From Parabacteroides sp. AD58 (lineage in GTDB: Bacteria > Bacteroidota > Bacteroidia > Bacteroidales > Tannerellaceae): a stretch of 64,000 nt of DNA. Shown in pieces: positions 52,634 to 61,528 of this stretch. The position numbers and the translations under genes are program-made. Location: the NCBI RefSeq assembly GCF_023744375.2, contig NZ_CP146284.1, forward strand, positions 3,038,001 through 3,102,000, in the 5' to 3' direction. The notes below the pieces were generated by a model. That model worked only from the letters and a program-made list of their open reading frames with translations, did no database searches and was not told where the DNA came from. How positions within the stretch are numbered: the stretch's first letter is position 1; every line of letters starts with the position of its first letter.

Positions 52634-53488
52634 ATGAAAAAGTCAGTATTATTTGCTGGTGCAGCTGCACTGATGTTGTGCTTTGCTTCTTGTAACGGAG
52701 GCAAAAAAGCTGAAACTACTGAAACTCCGGTTGAACAACCTGCTGCAGAAGCAGCTGCTCCTGAGTACAAGTTGTTAGATCTTCCGACTGTAGATTTGTC
52801 TACTTTCCCGAAAGATAAAGACGGATGGATTACTTTGTTCGACGGTAAGACATTGAACGGCTGGCGTGGTTATGACCGCGAAGATGTTCCTGCTGCTTGG
52901 ATTGTTGATGATGGTGCTATCCATATCAAAGGTTCTGGTAACGGTGAAGCTGGTGCTAAAGACGGTGGCGACTTGGTATTCGCTCACAAGTTCAGCAACT
53001 TCGAACTTGAATTTGAATGGAAGGTTGATAAAGGCGCTAACTCTGGTGTATTTATCATGATCCAGGAAGTAGAAGGTCAGCCTGCTTATATCTCAGCTCC
53101 GGAATATCAGGTATTGGATAACGAAAATCACCCGGATGCTAAGTTGGGTGTTGACGGTAACCGTAAATCAGCTTCTTTGTATGATATGATTCCGGCTAAA
53201 CCGCAGAACGCTAAACCTTATGGCGAATGGAACAAGGGTAAGATCCTTTGCTATAAAGGTACAATCGCTCACTATCTGAACAGTGATTCTCCAGTTGTTG
53301 AGTACCATATGTGGACTCCGGCTTGGAAGGAAATGTTGGATAAGAGCAAATTCAGCAAAGACAAATGGCCGTTGGCATACGAATTATTGCTGAACTGCGG
53401 TGGTGAAAAGAAAGAAGGTTTCATCGGCTTGCAGGATCATGGTGATAACGTATGGTATCGTAACATTCGTATCAAACTTCTTGACTAA
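52634..53488 (+). CDS. DUF1080 lipoprotein (3-keto-glycoside hydrolase type)
   Basis: 284 residues. Lipoprotein signal ending LCFASC, then a low-complexity T/E/A linker (about 22-45). The single DUF1080 concanavalin-like domain has GWITLFDGKTLNGWRGYD, GDLVFAHKFSNFELEFEWKV, GANSGVFIMIQEVEG, the catalytic-pocket strand APEYQVLDNENHPDAK, and final GFIGLQDHGDNVWYRNIRIK. In Bacteroides thetaiotaomicron, DUF1080 proteins encoded with Gfo/Idh/MocA oxidoreductases cleave 3-keto-glycosides, and the same pairing here supports that role. It shares the strongly biased codon use of its neighbour. A terminator follows. Confidence 0.88.
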   Translation: MKKSVLFAGAAALMLCFASCNGGKKAETTETPVEQPAAEAAAPEYKLLDLPTVDLSTFPKDKDGWITLFDGKTLNGWRGYDREDVPAAWIVDDGAIHIKGSGNGEAGAKDGGDLVFAHKFSNFELEFEWKVDKGANSGVFIMIQEVEGQPAYISAPEYQVLDNENHPDAKLGVDGNRKSASLYDMIPAKPQNAKPYGEWNKGKILCYKGTIAHYLNSDSPVVEYHMWTPAWKEMLDKSKFSKDKWPLAYELLLNCGGEKKEGFIGLQDHGDNVWYRNIRIKLLD

Positions 53489-53513
53489 TACCTAGTCGGA
53501 TAATTAAATAAGG

Positions 53514-53547
53514 AAGCCCGGGGTTAATGACTGTTAATCTCGGGCTT
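53514..53547 (+). terminator. Terminator after the DUF1080 gene
   Basis: Arms 53514-53527 and 53534-53547 (AAGCCCGGGGTTAA and TTAATCTCGGGCTT) pair with two wobbles around a six-base loop, followed by TTC. Confidence 0.8.
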
Positions 53548-53624
53548 TTCTGTAACCGGTGATTAAGTTGTGTCGTCTTATGGACAAATAAACTTAATTA
53601 CAAACAATTTAAAACGTTACAGAT

Positions 53625-54029
53625 ATGGGAGAATTAGTAGCTATTTTGGCTGTTATCGGTATTTTTATTTTGCCGGTTGCCGCATTAGGTATCGGTTGGG
53701 TTGTTTTGCTCCGCAACCGTCATGAAGAACGCATCAAGATGATCGAGAAAGGTGTCATTTTGGAGGAGCCGGAAAAGAAGGCAAACCGGTATCCGGCTTT
53801 GCGGAACGGTTTGTTTATGGTGGGTCTGGCCGTTGGTCTGATTTTAGGTATGTTCGTGGCACCTTATGTTCCGGAAAATGATTTTGATTTTCTGGTGATT
53901 CCTGTCTTTGCCGTTTTATTTGGCGGCTTTGGTTTCATCGTATATTTTGCACTTTCCCGTAGGCTACAGGTAAAGGAGCGTGAGGAAGATAAAAAAAAGA
54001 ATGCGGAGAGTAGGATAGAACAGCTATAA
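53625..54029 (+). CDS. DUF6249-like small membrane protein
   Basis: 134 residues, three hydrophobic helices (ILAVIGIFILPVAALGIGWV, GLFMVGLAVGLILGMFVAPY, FLVIPVFAVLFGGFGFIVYF) joined by a basic cytoplasmic loop (LLRNRHEERIKMIEKGVILE) and a charged tail. The loop 'RHxERxxMIEKG' is characteristic of DUF6249 proteins, which regularly precede an ECF sigma gene in Bacteroidota. Function unknown. Its stop is 3 bases before the sigma gene. Confidence 0.75.
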   Translation: MGELVAILAVIGIFILPVAALGIGWVVLLRNRHEERIKMIEKGVILEEPEKKANRYPALRNGLFMVGLAVGLILGMFVAPYVPENDFDFLVIPVFAVLFGGFGFIVYFALSRRLQVKEREEDKKKNAESRIEQL

Positions 54030-54032
54030 TCA

Positions 54033-54596
54033 ATGGATGAACGTGGGTGGATAGCCGCTATTTTGGCGGGCGACATGCAGAGTTTTTCATGTCTGGTAGC
54101 CAAATATGAGAAAATGGCCTATACCATAGCTGTCCGAATCGTCGAGAACCGGGAAGATGCCGAGGAAGTCGTGCAGGATGCATTCCTGAAAATGTATCAG
54201 GCGTTACCCGACTTTCGTTTTGACTGTAAGTTTTCTTCCTGGTTTTACAGGATCGTTTACCGGACGGCTTTGACGGCCTTGCGCGGTCAGTGTATCTTTT
54301 CAGATTATGAAGAAGTAGAAGCTGGTGACGTCACACTGGCCGAACAGGAAACTGCTACTTCATTGCTGGAAAGAGCCGATCGGAAAGAAATTATTTCGCA
54401 GGTACTGAAGACTCTGGAAAAAGATGAAGGATTATTATTAACTTTGTATTATCTGGATGAATGCTCGATTGAAGAGATCGTACAGATTACCGATTTGACA
54501 GAATCGAATGTAAAAACAAAGCTTTTCCGGGCCCGGAAGCATTTTTATACGGCTTTGGAAAAACGAATGAAAAATGAAATGAAGGATTTGTTATGA
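54033..54596 (+). CDS. ECF-type RNA polymerase sigma factor
   Basis: 187 residues. Region 2: FSCLVAKYEKMAYTIAVRIV, NREDAEEVVQDAFLKMYQAL, FSSWFYRIVYRTALTALRGQ. Region 4: LLLTLYYLDECSIEEIVQIT, DLTESNVKTKLFRARKHFYT. Second gene of a three-gene set (DUF6249-like protein, sigma, membrane protein); its TGA stop overlaps the next ATG (ATGA), so the two are probably translationally coupled. This one is not closely similar to the sigma at 44020. Confidence 0.93.
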   Translation: MDERGWIAAILAGDMQSFSCLVAKYEKMAYTIAVRIVENREDAEEVVQDAFLKMYQALPDFRFDCKFSSWFYRIVYRTALTALRGQCIFSDYEEVEAGDVTLAEQETATSLLERADRKEIISQVLKTLEKDEGLLLTLYYLDECSIEEIVQITDLTESNVKTKLFRARKHFYTALEKRMKNEMKDLL

Positions 54597-54973
54597 AGAT
54601 GGAAAATAAAGAACTTGATCAGTTGACGAGGCGTCTGATGGCAGGAACGGCCGAAAGTCCGTCTTCGTCATTGAATATGCGTATAATGGCGTTGATCCGT
54701 CGGCAGAAGAAGCCGGATGTTGCCTTTGTACCGAATATGCCTTCTTTGGCAAATTACCTGGGTTGGTTTTTGGCCTATATTGCGCTTGCTGCGGGAGCCT
54801 TTTATTATGTGTATTCCAATAAGTTGGATATGAGTACAATTTGGGAGGAACTGACGCCCTATTTGTCTTTGATCCTGACAGCTTCATTGGTAATTCCCTT
54901 ATACATTGCCGGCGTTTGGTGGGATAAGCGGCAGAATAAAAAAGCAGGACAGCAGGAAGAAGTTACCCAATAA
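54593..54973 (+). CDS. Small membrane protein, probable partner of the sigma factor
   Basis: 126 residues with an N-terminal cytoplasmic part (ENKELDQLTRRLMAGTAESP, SSSLNMRIMALIRRQKK) and two membrane helices (YLGWFLAYIALAAGAFYYVY, LSLILTASLVIPLYIAGVWW). Overlap with the sigma gene (ATGA) and the cytoplasmic N terminus suggest an anti-sigma factor, without any zinc motif. No recognisable family domain. Confidence 0.65.
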   Translation: MKMENKELDQLTRRLMAGTAESPSSSLNMRIMALIRRQKKPDVAFVPNMPSLANYLGWFLAYIALAAGAFYYVYSNKLDMSTIWEELTPYLSLILTASLVIPLYIAGVWWDKRQNKKAGQQEEVTQ

Positions 54974-54987
54974 ACATATCCGGCAAG

Positions 54988-55016
54988 TTATCAACAGTTC
55001 AGGAAAGTTATCAACA
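54988..55016 (+). other. Two DnaA-box-like sites upstream of parA
   Basis: TTATCAACA occurs at 54988-54996 and 55008-55016, 20 bases apart and in the same orientation, each one base from the DnaA box TTATCCACA. They lie about 90 bases before parA. Two sites alone do not make an origin. Confidence 0.35.
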
Positions 55017-55065
55017 ATGCAACGATTGTTTCAGAATAAACGAATGTGATTCAATTTTAAATGTT

Positions 55066-55073
55066 TAGTTTTG
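55066..55073 (+). promoter_or_regulatory. parA promoter, -7 element
   Basis: TAGTTTTG, exact consensus, 28 bases before the parA ATG; no -33 TTG at the right distance. Confidence 0.5.
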
Positions 55074-55100
55074 TAGCCGGAATTTAATGGGTTACAATTT

Positions 55101-55865
55101 ATGGGAAAGATTATTGCTTTGGCAAATCAGAAAGGCGGGGTTGGTAAAACAACAACGACGATCAATTTAGCCGCTTCATTGGCCGCCCTGGAAAAGAAAG
55201 TTTTGGTTGTTGATGCTGACCCGCAGGCGAATGCCTCTTCAGGTTTGGGAATAGACATCCGAAATGTGGAGGTTTCTATTTATGAGTGTCTGGTGAATGG
55301 TAATGATGCCTTGACCGCTGTCGTGCCAACCGAAGTGGAAGGCCTGGACATTATCCCGTCTCATATCGACTTGGTGGGAGCGGAGATAGAAATGTTGAAT
55401 ATGGATAATCGAGAACAGATACTGAAACGCATCCTGGTTCCCTTGAAAACAAAGTATGACTATATCCTGATTGACTGTTCACCTTCGTTGGGATTAATTA
55501 CGGTTAATGCACTTACAGCGGCTGATTCAGTAATTATCCCCGTACAGTGTGAGTATTTTGCCTTGGAAGGGATTAGTAAACTGTTGAATACAATAAAAAT
55601 TATCAAGTCAAAACTGAATCCGGCATTGGAGATCGAAGGCTTTTTGCTGACGATGTATGATTCACGTCTTCGCCTGGCCAATCAGATTTACGAAGAAGTG
55701 AAACGTCCGTTCCAGAACCTGGTATTTAATACCGTCATCCAGCGGAACGTGAAGTTGAGTGAGGCTTCCAGCTATGGAAAACCGGTGCTTTTATATGATG
55801 CCGATTCGAAAGGCTCACTGAATTATATGCAGTTGGCACAAGAATTAATAGATAAAAATAGTTGA
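55101..55865 (+). CDS. parA: Chromosome partitioning ATPase ParA
   Basis: 254 residues. Deviant Walker A KGGVGKTTTTINLAASLA with the signature lysine, Walker A' and B segments VLVVDADPQANASSGLG and YILIDCSPSLGLITVNAL. The short form without an N-terminal HTH is the chromosomal Soj type. It drives segregation of origin regions with ParB-parS complexes. parB follows after 25 bases. Confidence 0.96.
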   Translation: MGKIIALANQKGGVGKTTTTINLAASLAALEKKVLVVDADPQANASSGLGIDIRNVEVSIYECLVNGNDALTAVVPTEVEGLDIIPSHIDLVGAEIEMLNMDNREQILKRILVPLKTKYDYILIDCSPSLGLITVNALTAADSVIIPVQCEYFALEGISKLLNTIKIIKSKLNPALEIEGFLLTMYDSRLRLANQIYEEVKRPFQNLVFNTVIQRNVKLSEASSYGKPVLLYDADSKGSLNYMQLAQELIDKNS

Positions 55866-55890
55866 TATTGTCAGTTAAGAAAGAAGATAT

Positions 55891-56775
55891 ATGGTAATGA
55901 AAAGATCGGCTCTGGGCCGTGGTTTGGATGCATTGATTACGATGGACGACTTGAAGACAAGTGGTTCATCGTCTATTAGTGAGATTGAGTTGAGCAAGAT
56001 TCAGCCCAATCCGGAACAGCCCCGTTCTGTATTCGAGCAGGAATCCCTGGAGGAATTGGCTGCGTCTATCCGTTCATTAGGCGTGATTCAACCGATTACG
56101 TTGAAGGAAATCGGGACAGATCAGTATATGATTATTTCGGGTGAACGCCGTTACCGGGCTTCTTTGATGGCTGGCCTGACATCCGTTCCGGCTTATATCC
56201 GTACGGCTGCTGATGACAATGTGGTGGAAATGGCCCTGATCGAGAATATCCAACGGGAAGATCTAAATGCCATTGAAATAGCCTTAGCGTATCAGAAGCT
56301 GATTGAAACATACGGATTGACACAGGAAAAGCTAAGCGAACGGATCGGAAAGAAAAGAGCTACCATTGCCAATTATCTGCGTTTGCTGAAACTGCCTGCC
56401 GAAATTCAGGTTGGGTTGAAAGACAAACGGATTGATATGGGGCACGCTCGCGCTTTGCTGCCGGTCGAAGATCCGGAAGTACAGCTGGCACTGTATGAGC
56501 AGATACTGGCGGAAGGCCTGTCTGTCCGTCAGGTAGAAGAAATGGTGCGTTCGGTGGCTGAAGGTGAAGCCTTGCCGCAGAAACCGACAGATGAGAAAAA
56601 GAAGAAAGAGGCTTTGCCCGAAGAATTTGACTTGTTGAAAGAACATTTGTCGCGGTTTTTCCAGACAAAAGTTCAGCTGGTTTGCAATAAGAAAGGGAAA
56701 GGAAAGATAACCATTCCTTTTGCCTCGGAAGAAGAGTTGGAAAAATTGATCAGCTTGTTGGATAATTTGAAATGA
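55891..56775 (+). CDS. parB: Chromosome partitioning protein ParB
   Basis: 294 residues. KRSALGRGLDALI at the N terminus (ParA-interacting), the CTPase/ParB box NPEQPRSVFEQESLEELAAS and ISGERRYRASLMAGL, then the HTH region EKLSERIGKKRATIANYLRL and DKRIDMGHARALLPVEDPEV. A basic linker and C-terminal dimerisation domain follow (TKVQLVCNKKGKGKITIPFA). It binds parS and spreads as a CTP-dependent clamp. The stop overlaps the DUF5683 ATG (ATGA). The second ATG (55897) may be the true start. No canonical parS was found in the window. Confidence 0.95.
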   Translation: MVMKRSALGRGLDALITMDDLKTSGSSSISEIELSKIQPNPEQPRSVFEQESLEELAASIRSLGVIQPITLKEIGTDQYMIISGERRYRASLMAGLTSVPAYIRTAADDNVVEMALIENIQREDLNAIEIALAYQKLIETYGLTQEKLSERIGKKRATIANYLRLLKLPAEIQVGLKDKRIDMGHARALLPVEDPEVQLALYEQILAEGLSVRQVEEMVRSVAEGEALPQKPTDEKKKKEALPEEFDLLKEHLSRFFQTKVQLVCNKKGKGKITIPFASEEELEKLISLLDNLK

Positions 56776-57476
56776 TATACCGGATTCTACTTGTTTGTCT
56801 GGCACTGATAGGTTGTTCGTCGTGGGGTTTTGCCCAGGACCAGAAGTCGTTTGAGGTAAAAGCCGATTCCTCGCGGATTGAAATAGCTGCCGATTCGACG
56901 GTTCGGTCGGTCATGCTGGCTGCCGATTCATTGCCTAAGCCGGTCAAGATGAAGATGGAATTCAAACCCGATCCGAAAAAGGCTGTATTGATGGCCTTGG
57001 TTCCAGGTTTAGGTCAGATTTATAACCGGAAGTTCTGGAAGCTGCCGATCGTTTATGGCGGTTTGATGGGATGTATGTATGCCATTACCTGGAATAACCG
57101 GAATTATCAGGACTATTCGACAGCTTATAAAGACATCATGTTGGATGCGGAGGAACCGAACAGGCCGGTAGAAGAGTTTCATACCAGCTGGCAGGACTTC
57201 TTGGGTGTCGGTTATGATCCGAAAGAATGGGTGAGCAATACCAACTTCCAGACTCAGCTGAAGAACAGGAAGGACTATTACCGGCGTTATCGCGATTTAA
57301 GTATCATCATAACAGTGGGTGTCTATGCCTTGTCAATCATTGACGCTTATGTGGATGCCCAGTTATTTGATTTTGACATATCTCCAGATTTATCCATGCA
57401 CTGGGAACCGACGGTTACTCCACAAACCACTTATAGCTCACGTTCGTATGGTGTAAACTGTAGTATCAAATTTTAG
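56772..57476 (+). CDS. DUF5683 domain protein, exported
   Basis: 234 residues. Signal peptide MIYRILLVCLALIGCSSWGF ending AQ. After a polar stretch the DUF5683 block appears: DPKKAVLMALVPGLGQIYNR then KFWKLPIVYGGLMGCMYAIT and later RRYRDLSIIITVGVYALSII with DAYVDAQLFDFDI. Two or three membrane-like helices. Function unknown, but the family is conserved between parB and a lytic transglycosylase in Bacteroidales, as here. Confidence 0.85.
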   Translation: MIYRILLVCLALIGCSSWGFAQDQKSFEVKADSSRIEIAADSTVRSVMLAADSLPKPVKMKMEFKPDPKKAVLMALVPGLGQIYNRKFWKLPIVYGGLMGCMYAITWNNRNYQDYSTAYKDIMLDAEEPNRPVEEFHTSWQDFLGVGYDPKEWVSNTNFQTQLKNRKDYYRRYRDLSIIITVGVYALSIIDAYVDAQLFDFDISPDLSMHWEPTVTPQTTYSSRSYGVNCSIKF

Positions 57477-57483
57477 CAGGAGG

Positions 57484-59025
57484 ATGAAGAAGTTCGTATT
57501 AGGGTTGATGATGTGTTTGGGATGCGGGATGCATCCGGCTTTTGGACAGGAGCAGGTAGAAGAAGAATTCCCGAGTTCGGCTTTACCGGCTGATTCCATT
57601 GTAGAAGAGATTGTCGGTATTATTCCGGAAAGTCTGGATTCGGATATCGACAGCTTGTTGCATTCGTGGCATGTACAATACTTCACGAAAAGAGATGATT
57701 TCTGCCATGATGATGAGGAAAATGTCTATTTCCCGGATTCAGTTTATGCGAGTCGTTTGGCCAGTTTGCCGCGTATTATTCCGATGCCATACAATAATGT
57801 GGTGCGCGACTGCATTGACCTTTATACCGAACGTCGTCGCGGCTTGGTTCGCTATATGTTAGGAATGGCCGATTATTATTTCCCGATCATCGAAGAAGTT
57901 CTGGATAAATACGGTCTGCCCATCGAATTGAAATATCTGGCTGTGGTAGAAAGTGCTTTGAATCCGGTCGCCTTGTCGCGAGTGGGTGCCTGTGGACTGT
58001 GGCAGTTCATGTTGCCGACGGGGAAGCAGTACGGATTGACCATCAATAGTCTGGTGGACGATCGTCGTGATCCGGTTAAAGCAACGGAAGCAGCCTGTGC
58101 TTATTTCAAGGATATGTATGCCATCTATAAAGACTGGAGCCTGGTGATGGCATCCTATAACTGCGGACCGGGAAATGTCAATAAGGCCATCAAGCGCTCA
58201 GGAGGAAAAACGAATTTCTGGGATATATTCCCTTATCTGCCGAAAGAAACCCGTTCGTATGTTCCTTTATTCATTGCAGCCAATTATGTCATGAACTATT
58301 ATTGTGATCATAATCTCTGTCCGCTGGAAACGAACTTACCGATGGCAACGGATACGATTCATGTCAACCGGATGCTGCATCTCCAGCAAGTATCTGAAGT
58401 CTTGCATGTCGATTTGGAACAGCTGCGGGCACTGAATCCACAATATAAACGAGATATTGTTCCGGGAAATACCGGAGATGCCGTATTGAAACTGCCGGCA
58501 GGCGACACCTATGCCTTTGTGGATAAGGAAGATTCTATTTACCAGTACCGGATTGAGGAACTCCTTCCTTCGTATCTGGTTACTATCAATGGCGGATCGA
58601 CTTCGGGTGCAGCTACCCGTGAGCAGATTACGCATATTGTCTTAAAGAATGAGAATATTTATACCATTGCCAACCGCTATGGAGTAACCCCACAGGAAAT
58701 TAAGAAATGGAACCGACTGTCGTCGAACCGTCTGGCCCGGGGAAAACGCCTGAAGTTGTATGTTGATAATGGCGGTGTTTATTTGTCGGCCAAGAACGCA
58801 CAGCAAAAGCAGCAGCCAGCTGCAGCCGCGTCGGTGACGGCTTCTTCTCAATCCGACAAGAAGGCAAAAGACGGATATATTGCCCATAAAGTACGTTCCG
58901 GCGAATCCTTATATTCGATTGCCTCCAAGTATCCGGGCGTTTCTGCCCAGACTTTAAAGCGGGCTAATAACCTCTCTGATACGAAGATTATACCGGGTCA
59001 GGTGTTGAAAATTCCTGTCGGATAA
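57484..59025 (+). CDS. Membrane-bound lytic murein transglycosylase, MltD-like
   Basis: 513 residues; signal peptide MKKFVLGLMMCLGCGMHPAF. The SLT domain (about 125-290) has YLAVVESALNPVALSRVGAC then GLWQFMLPTGKQYGL, with the catalytic Glu in VVESALN, and SYNCGPGNVNKAIKRSGG. Two LysM modules follow: ITHIVLKNENIYTIANRYGV (about 380-420) and YIAHKVRSGESLYSIASKYP (about 463-510). It cleaves peptidoglycan to 1,6-anhydro products. No lipobox cysteine in the classical place, so it may be periplasmic rather than a lipoprotein. Confidence 0.92.
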   Translation: MKKFVLGLMMCLGCGMHPAFGQEQVEEEFPSSALPADSIVEEIVGIIPESLDSDIDSLLHSWHVQYFTKRDDFCHDDEENVYFPDSVYASRLASLPRIIPMPYNNVVRDCIDLYTERRRGLVRYMLGMADYYFPIIEEVLDKYGLPIELKYLAVVESALNPVALSRVGACGLWQFMLPTGKQYGLTINSLVDDRRDPVKATEAACAYFKDMYAIYKDWSLVMASYNCGPGNVNKAIKRSGGKTNFWDIFPYLPKETRSYVPLFIAANYVMNYYCDHNLCPLETNLPMATDTIHVNRMLHLQQVSEVLHVDLEQLRALNPQYKRDIVPGNTGDAVLKLPAGDTYAFVDKEDSIYQYRIEELLPSYLVTINGGSTSGAATREQITHIVLKNENIYTIANRYGVTPQEIKKWNRLSSNRLARGKRLKLYVDNGGVYLSAKNAQQKQQPAAAASVTASSQSDKKAKDGYIAHKVRSGESLYSIASKYPGVSAQTLKRANNLSDTKIIPGQVLKIPVG

Positions 59026-59078
59026 TGCTGTTTTATTCTTTTTCTTGTCCAAATAGTATGATCTTAACAAATATTTCC

Positions 59079-59086
59079 TATATTTG
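59079..59086 (+). promoter_or_regulatory. rsh promoter, -7 element
   Basis: TATATTTG, exact consensus. It overlaps a TTG at 59084 that could be mistaken for a start; with transcription from about 59093 the ATG at 59120 is the real start. An SD-like GGGAGG lies at 59107-59112, 7 bases before it, which is unusual in this window. Confidence 0.6.
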
Positions 59087-59119
59087 TGTTTACACTTGAT
59101 AAAGCTGGGAGGTTGTACC

Positions 59120-61423
59120 ATGGAAGAAATAAAGGAAATACAGAATACAAACAAGCCTGAAACAGCAGCAGAGGCGTCAAAACTGTCACCCGATGAACAA
59201 ATGATCCAGGATGGTTTTGAGGATTTGCTGAAAGACTATCTGAATTCGAATCATCGTCGTAAAGTGGAACGCATCACGAAGGCGTTCAATTTTGCGAAGC
59301 AGGCGCATGACGGTGTAAAACGACGTTCTGGGGAACCCTATATCATGCATCCGATAGCTGTCGCTAAAATCGTATGTAGTGAAATGGGATTGGGTTCAAC
59401 TTCTATATGTGCAGCTTTGTTACATGATGTGGTAGAGGATACGGAATATACGGTAGAAGATATCCGTAACATGTTTGGTGACAAGATCGCCCAGATTGTA
59501 GACGGACTGACAAAAATCTCCGGTGGTATCTTTGGTGAACAGGCTTCTGCCCAGGCTGAAAACTTCCGTAAGTTGCTCTTGACTATGAGTGACGATATCC
59601 GGGTGATCTTGATTAAGATTGCCGACCGTCTGCATAACATGCGTACCCTGGGTTCCATGTTGCCTGCCAAGCAATTTAAGATTGCCGGAGAAACGCTTTA
59701 TCTGTATGCTCCCTTAGCTCACCGTTTGGGTTTGTTCTCTATCAAGACAGAACTTGAAGATTTGAGCTTCAAGTATGAACATCCGCAGGAATATGAGGCT
59801 ATCCGTCAGAAGCTGGAGGCGACAGCTTCGGCCCGCGAGCTTTTATTCAAACATTTCGCTGAACCGGTTGACGCCAAACTGCAGGCGATGGGACTGAATT
59901 ATGAGATGAAGGCCCGGGTAAAATCCATCTATTCGATCTGGAACAAGATGCAGGCGAAGAAGGTGGCCTTTGAAGATATTTACGATATATATGCTGTCCG
60001 TATTATATTCGATCCGCTGCCAGGTGTTGATGAGAAGAATCAATGCTGGGATATTTATTCGGCAATTACAGATATTTATCGAATCCGGCCTGACCGGATT
60101 CGTGATTGGGTAAGTCGTCCGAAAGCGAATGGATATCAGGCCCTGCATCTGACGGTGATGGGACCGGACGGACAGTGGGTGGAAATACAGATCCGAAGCC
60201 GGCGTATGGACGATATTGCCGAAAAAGGTTTTGCTGCCCATTGGAAGTACAAGGAAAACCATGTGGAAGAAGATACGGAGCTCGACAAATGGCTTCAGAC
60301 AATTACTGAGATTCTGGAGAGCCCGGATCCCAATGCTCTGGATTTCTTGGATACGATCAAATTGAATCTGTTCTCATCTGAGATCTTTGTCTTTACTCCA
60401 AAAGGAGAACTGAAAACTCTGCCGCAGGGTGCTACGGCACTTGATTTTGCCTATGCGCTTCACTCGGATGTAGGTAATAAATGTATTGGAGCCAAAGTGA
60501 ACCATAAACTCGTTCCGTTAAGCCATAAGTTGAGCAGTGGAGATCAGGTAGAAGTGCTGACATCTCGTTCGCAGACTCCTCAGCCGGAATGGTTGAATTT
60601 TGTCACAACAGCACGGGCACGGACGAAGATAACGGCCTACATCCGTAAGATACGGAAAGAAGCTGTAAAGAACGGAGAAACGAAGGTCCTTGTAGCCTGT
60701 CAGAAGTCAAATGTGGAGCCGTCTTCTCAGAATCTAGATAAGTTAGCCATGTATTATGGCTTCAGTAAGCGGGATGACTTGTATTATTCCGTTGAAAAAG
60801 GCGATGTGGTTTTGCCTGAGAATATCCGTAAGGTCTTTAAGAAGGATGACAAGAGCGGACTCTTCAAATATGTAAAGCAAGCATTGCGCCGGGCTACCCA
60901 ATATTCGAAGTCTTCGAGTGAGGAAAATCAGCCGGAAACAGATAAAAAGGAGAAACCTGTATATGATAAGAAGAAGCCGTATATCCTGAAAGAAGAGGCT
61001 TTTGAGCGGAATTATGTGATTGCTGATTGTTGTAAGCCGATTCCAGGAGACGAATGTCTGGGATTTATCAATGACGATGGAAATGTAGTTGTGCATAAGC
61101 GCTCGTGTCCGATTGCTATGCGACTGAAGAGCAGCTTTGGTGAGCGTATCCTGAATACGGTATGGAGCAGTCATCAGCTTTCTTCTTTCGAAGCAACACT
61201 GGAGGTTAAAGGTATTGACTCGTTAGGTGTATTGAATGAGATCACTAAAATCATCTCGGAAGAGTTTAATGTCTATATTATCCGGCTTCTGATAGAAGCG
61301 AAAGACGGGGTATTTGAAGGACGTATCAAACTGAAGGTTCATGATGTGGAAGATATCCAGAAGCTGTGTGTCCGTCTTTCGAAGATCGATAATATCAAGT
61401 CGGTTTCCCGTATCGCGGATTAA
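59120..61423 (+). CDS. RelA/SpoT family (p)ppGpp synthetase/hydrolase
   Basis: 767 residues. HD hydrolase domain (HPIAVAKIVCSEMGLGSTSI, AALLHDVVEDTEYT with the HD pair, IKIADRLHNMRTLG), synthetase domain (YDIYAVRIIFDPLPG, RPKANGYQALHLTVMGPDGQ, EIQIRSRRMDDIAEKGFAAH), TGS domain (VFTPKGELKTLPQGATALDF), a zinc-finger-like segment (YVIADCCKPIPGDECLGFIN) and a C-terminal ACT domain. Both catalytic sites look intact, so it is a bifunctional Rsh controlling the stringent response. Terminator follows. Confidence 0.94.
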   Translation: MEEIKEIQNTNKPETAAEASKLSPDEQMIQDGFEDLLKDYLNSNHRRKVERITKAFNFAKQAHDGVKRRSGEPYIMHPIAVAKIVCSEMGLGSTSICAALLHDVVEDTEYTVEDIRNMFGDKIAQIVDGLTKISGGIFGEQASAQAENFRKLLLTMSDDIRVILIKIADRLHNMRTLGSMLPAKQFKIAGETLYLYAPLAHRLGLFSIKTELEDLSFKYEHPQEYEAIRQKLEATASARELLFKHFAEPVDAKLQAMGLNYEMKARVKSIYSIWNKMQAKKVAFEDIYDIYAVRIIFDPLPGVDEKNQCWDIYSAITDIYRIRPDRIRDWVSRPKANGYQALHLTVMGPDGQWVEIQIRSRRMDDIAEKGFAAHWKYKENHVEEDTELDKWLQTITEILESPDPNALDFLDTIKLNLFSSEIFVFTPKGELKTLPQGATALDFAYALHSDVGNKCIGAKVNHKLVPLSHKLSSGDQVEVLTSRSQTPQPEWLNFVTTARARTKITAYIRKIRKEAVKNGETKVLVACQKSNVEPSSQNLDKLAMYYGFSKRDDLYYSVEKGDVVLPENIRKVFKKDDKSGLFKYVKQALRRATQYSKSSSEENQPETDKKEKPVYDKKKPYILKEEAFERNYVIADCCKPIPGDECLGFINDDGNVVVHKRSCPIAMRLKSSFGERILNTVWSSHQLSSFEATLEVKGIDSLGVLNEITKIISEEFNVYIIRLLIEAKDGVFEGRIKLKVHDVEDIQKLCVRLSKIDNIKSVSRIAD

Positions 61424-61446
61424 TGAGAAAATAGGAAGATATAAAT

Positions 61447-61484
61447 AAAACAGGCACGAGTGGATAGAAGTTCGTGCCTGTTTT
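61447..61484 (+). terminator. rsh terminator
   Basis: AAAACAGGCACGA (61447-61459) and its complement (61472-61484) followed by T; 12-base loop. A and T runs on both sides make it usable by the convergent DUF3127 gene too. Confidence 0.85.
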
Positions 61485-61528
61485 TATGTTGTTAATAATT
61501 ATAATTCTCCGTTGTCCATTATCAATTA

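Noticed and set aside
54974..55100. Replication origin oriC
   Set aside because: Only two DnaA-like sites, each with one mismatch, and no AT-rich unwinding block or dnaA/dnaN gene.
55101..56775. parS site inside or near parAB
   Set aside because: I looked for TGTTTCACGTGAAACA and close variants by eye and found none.
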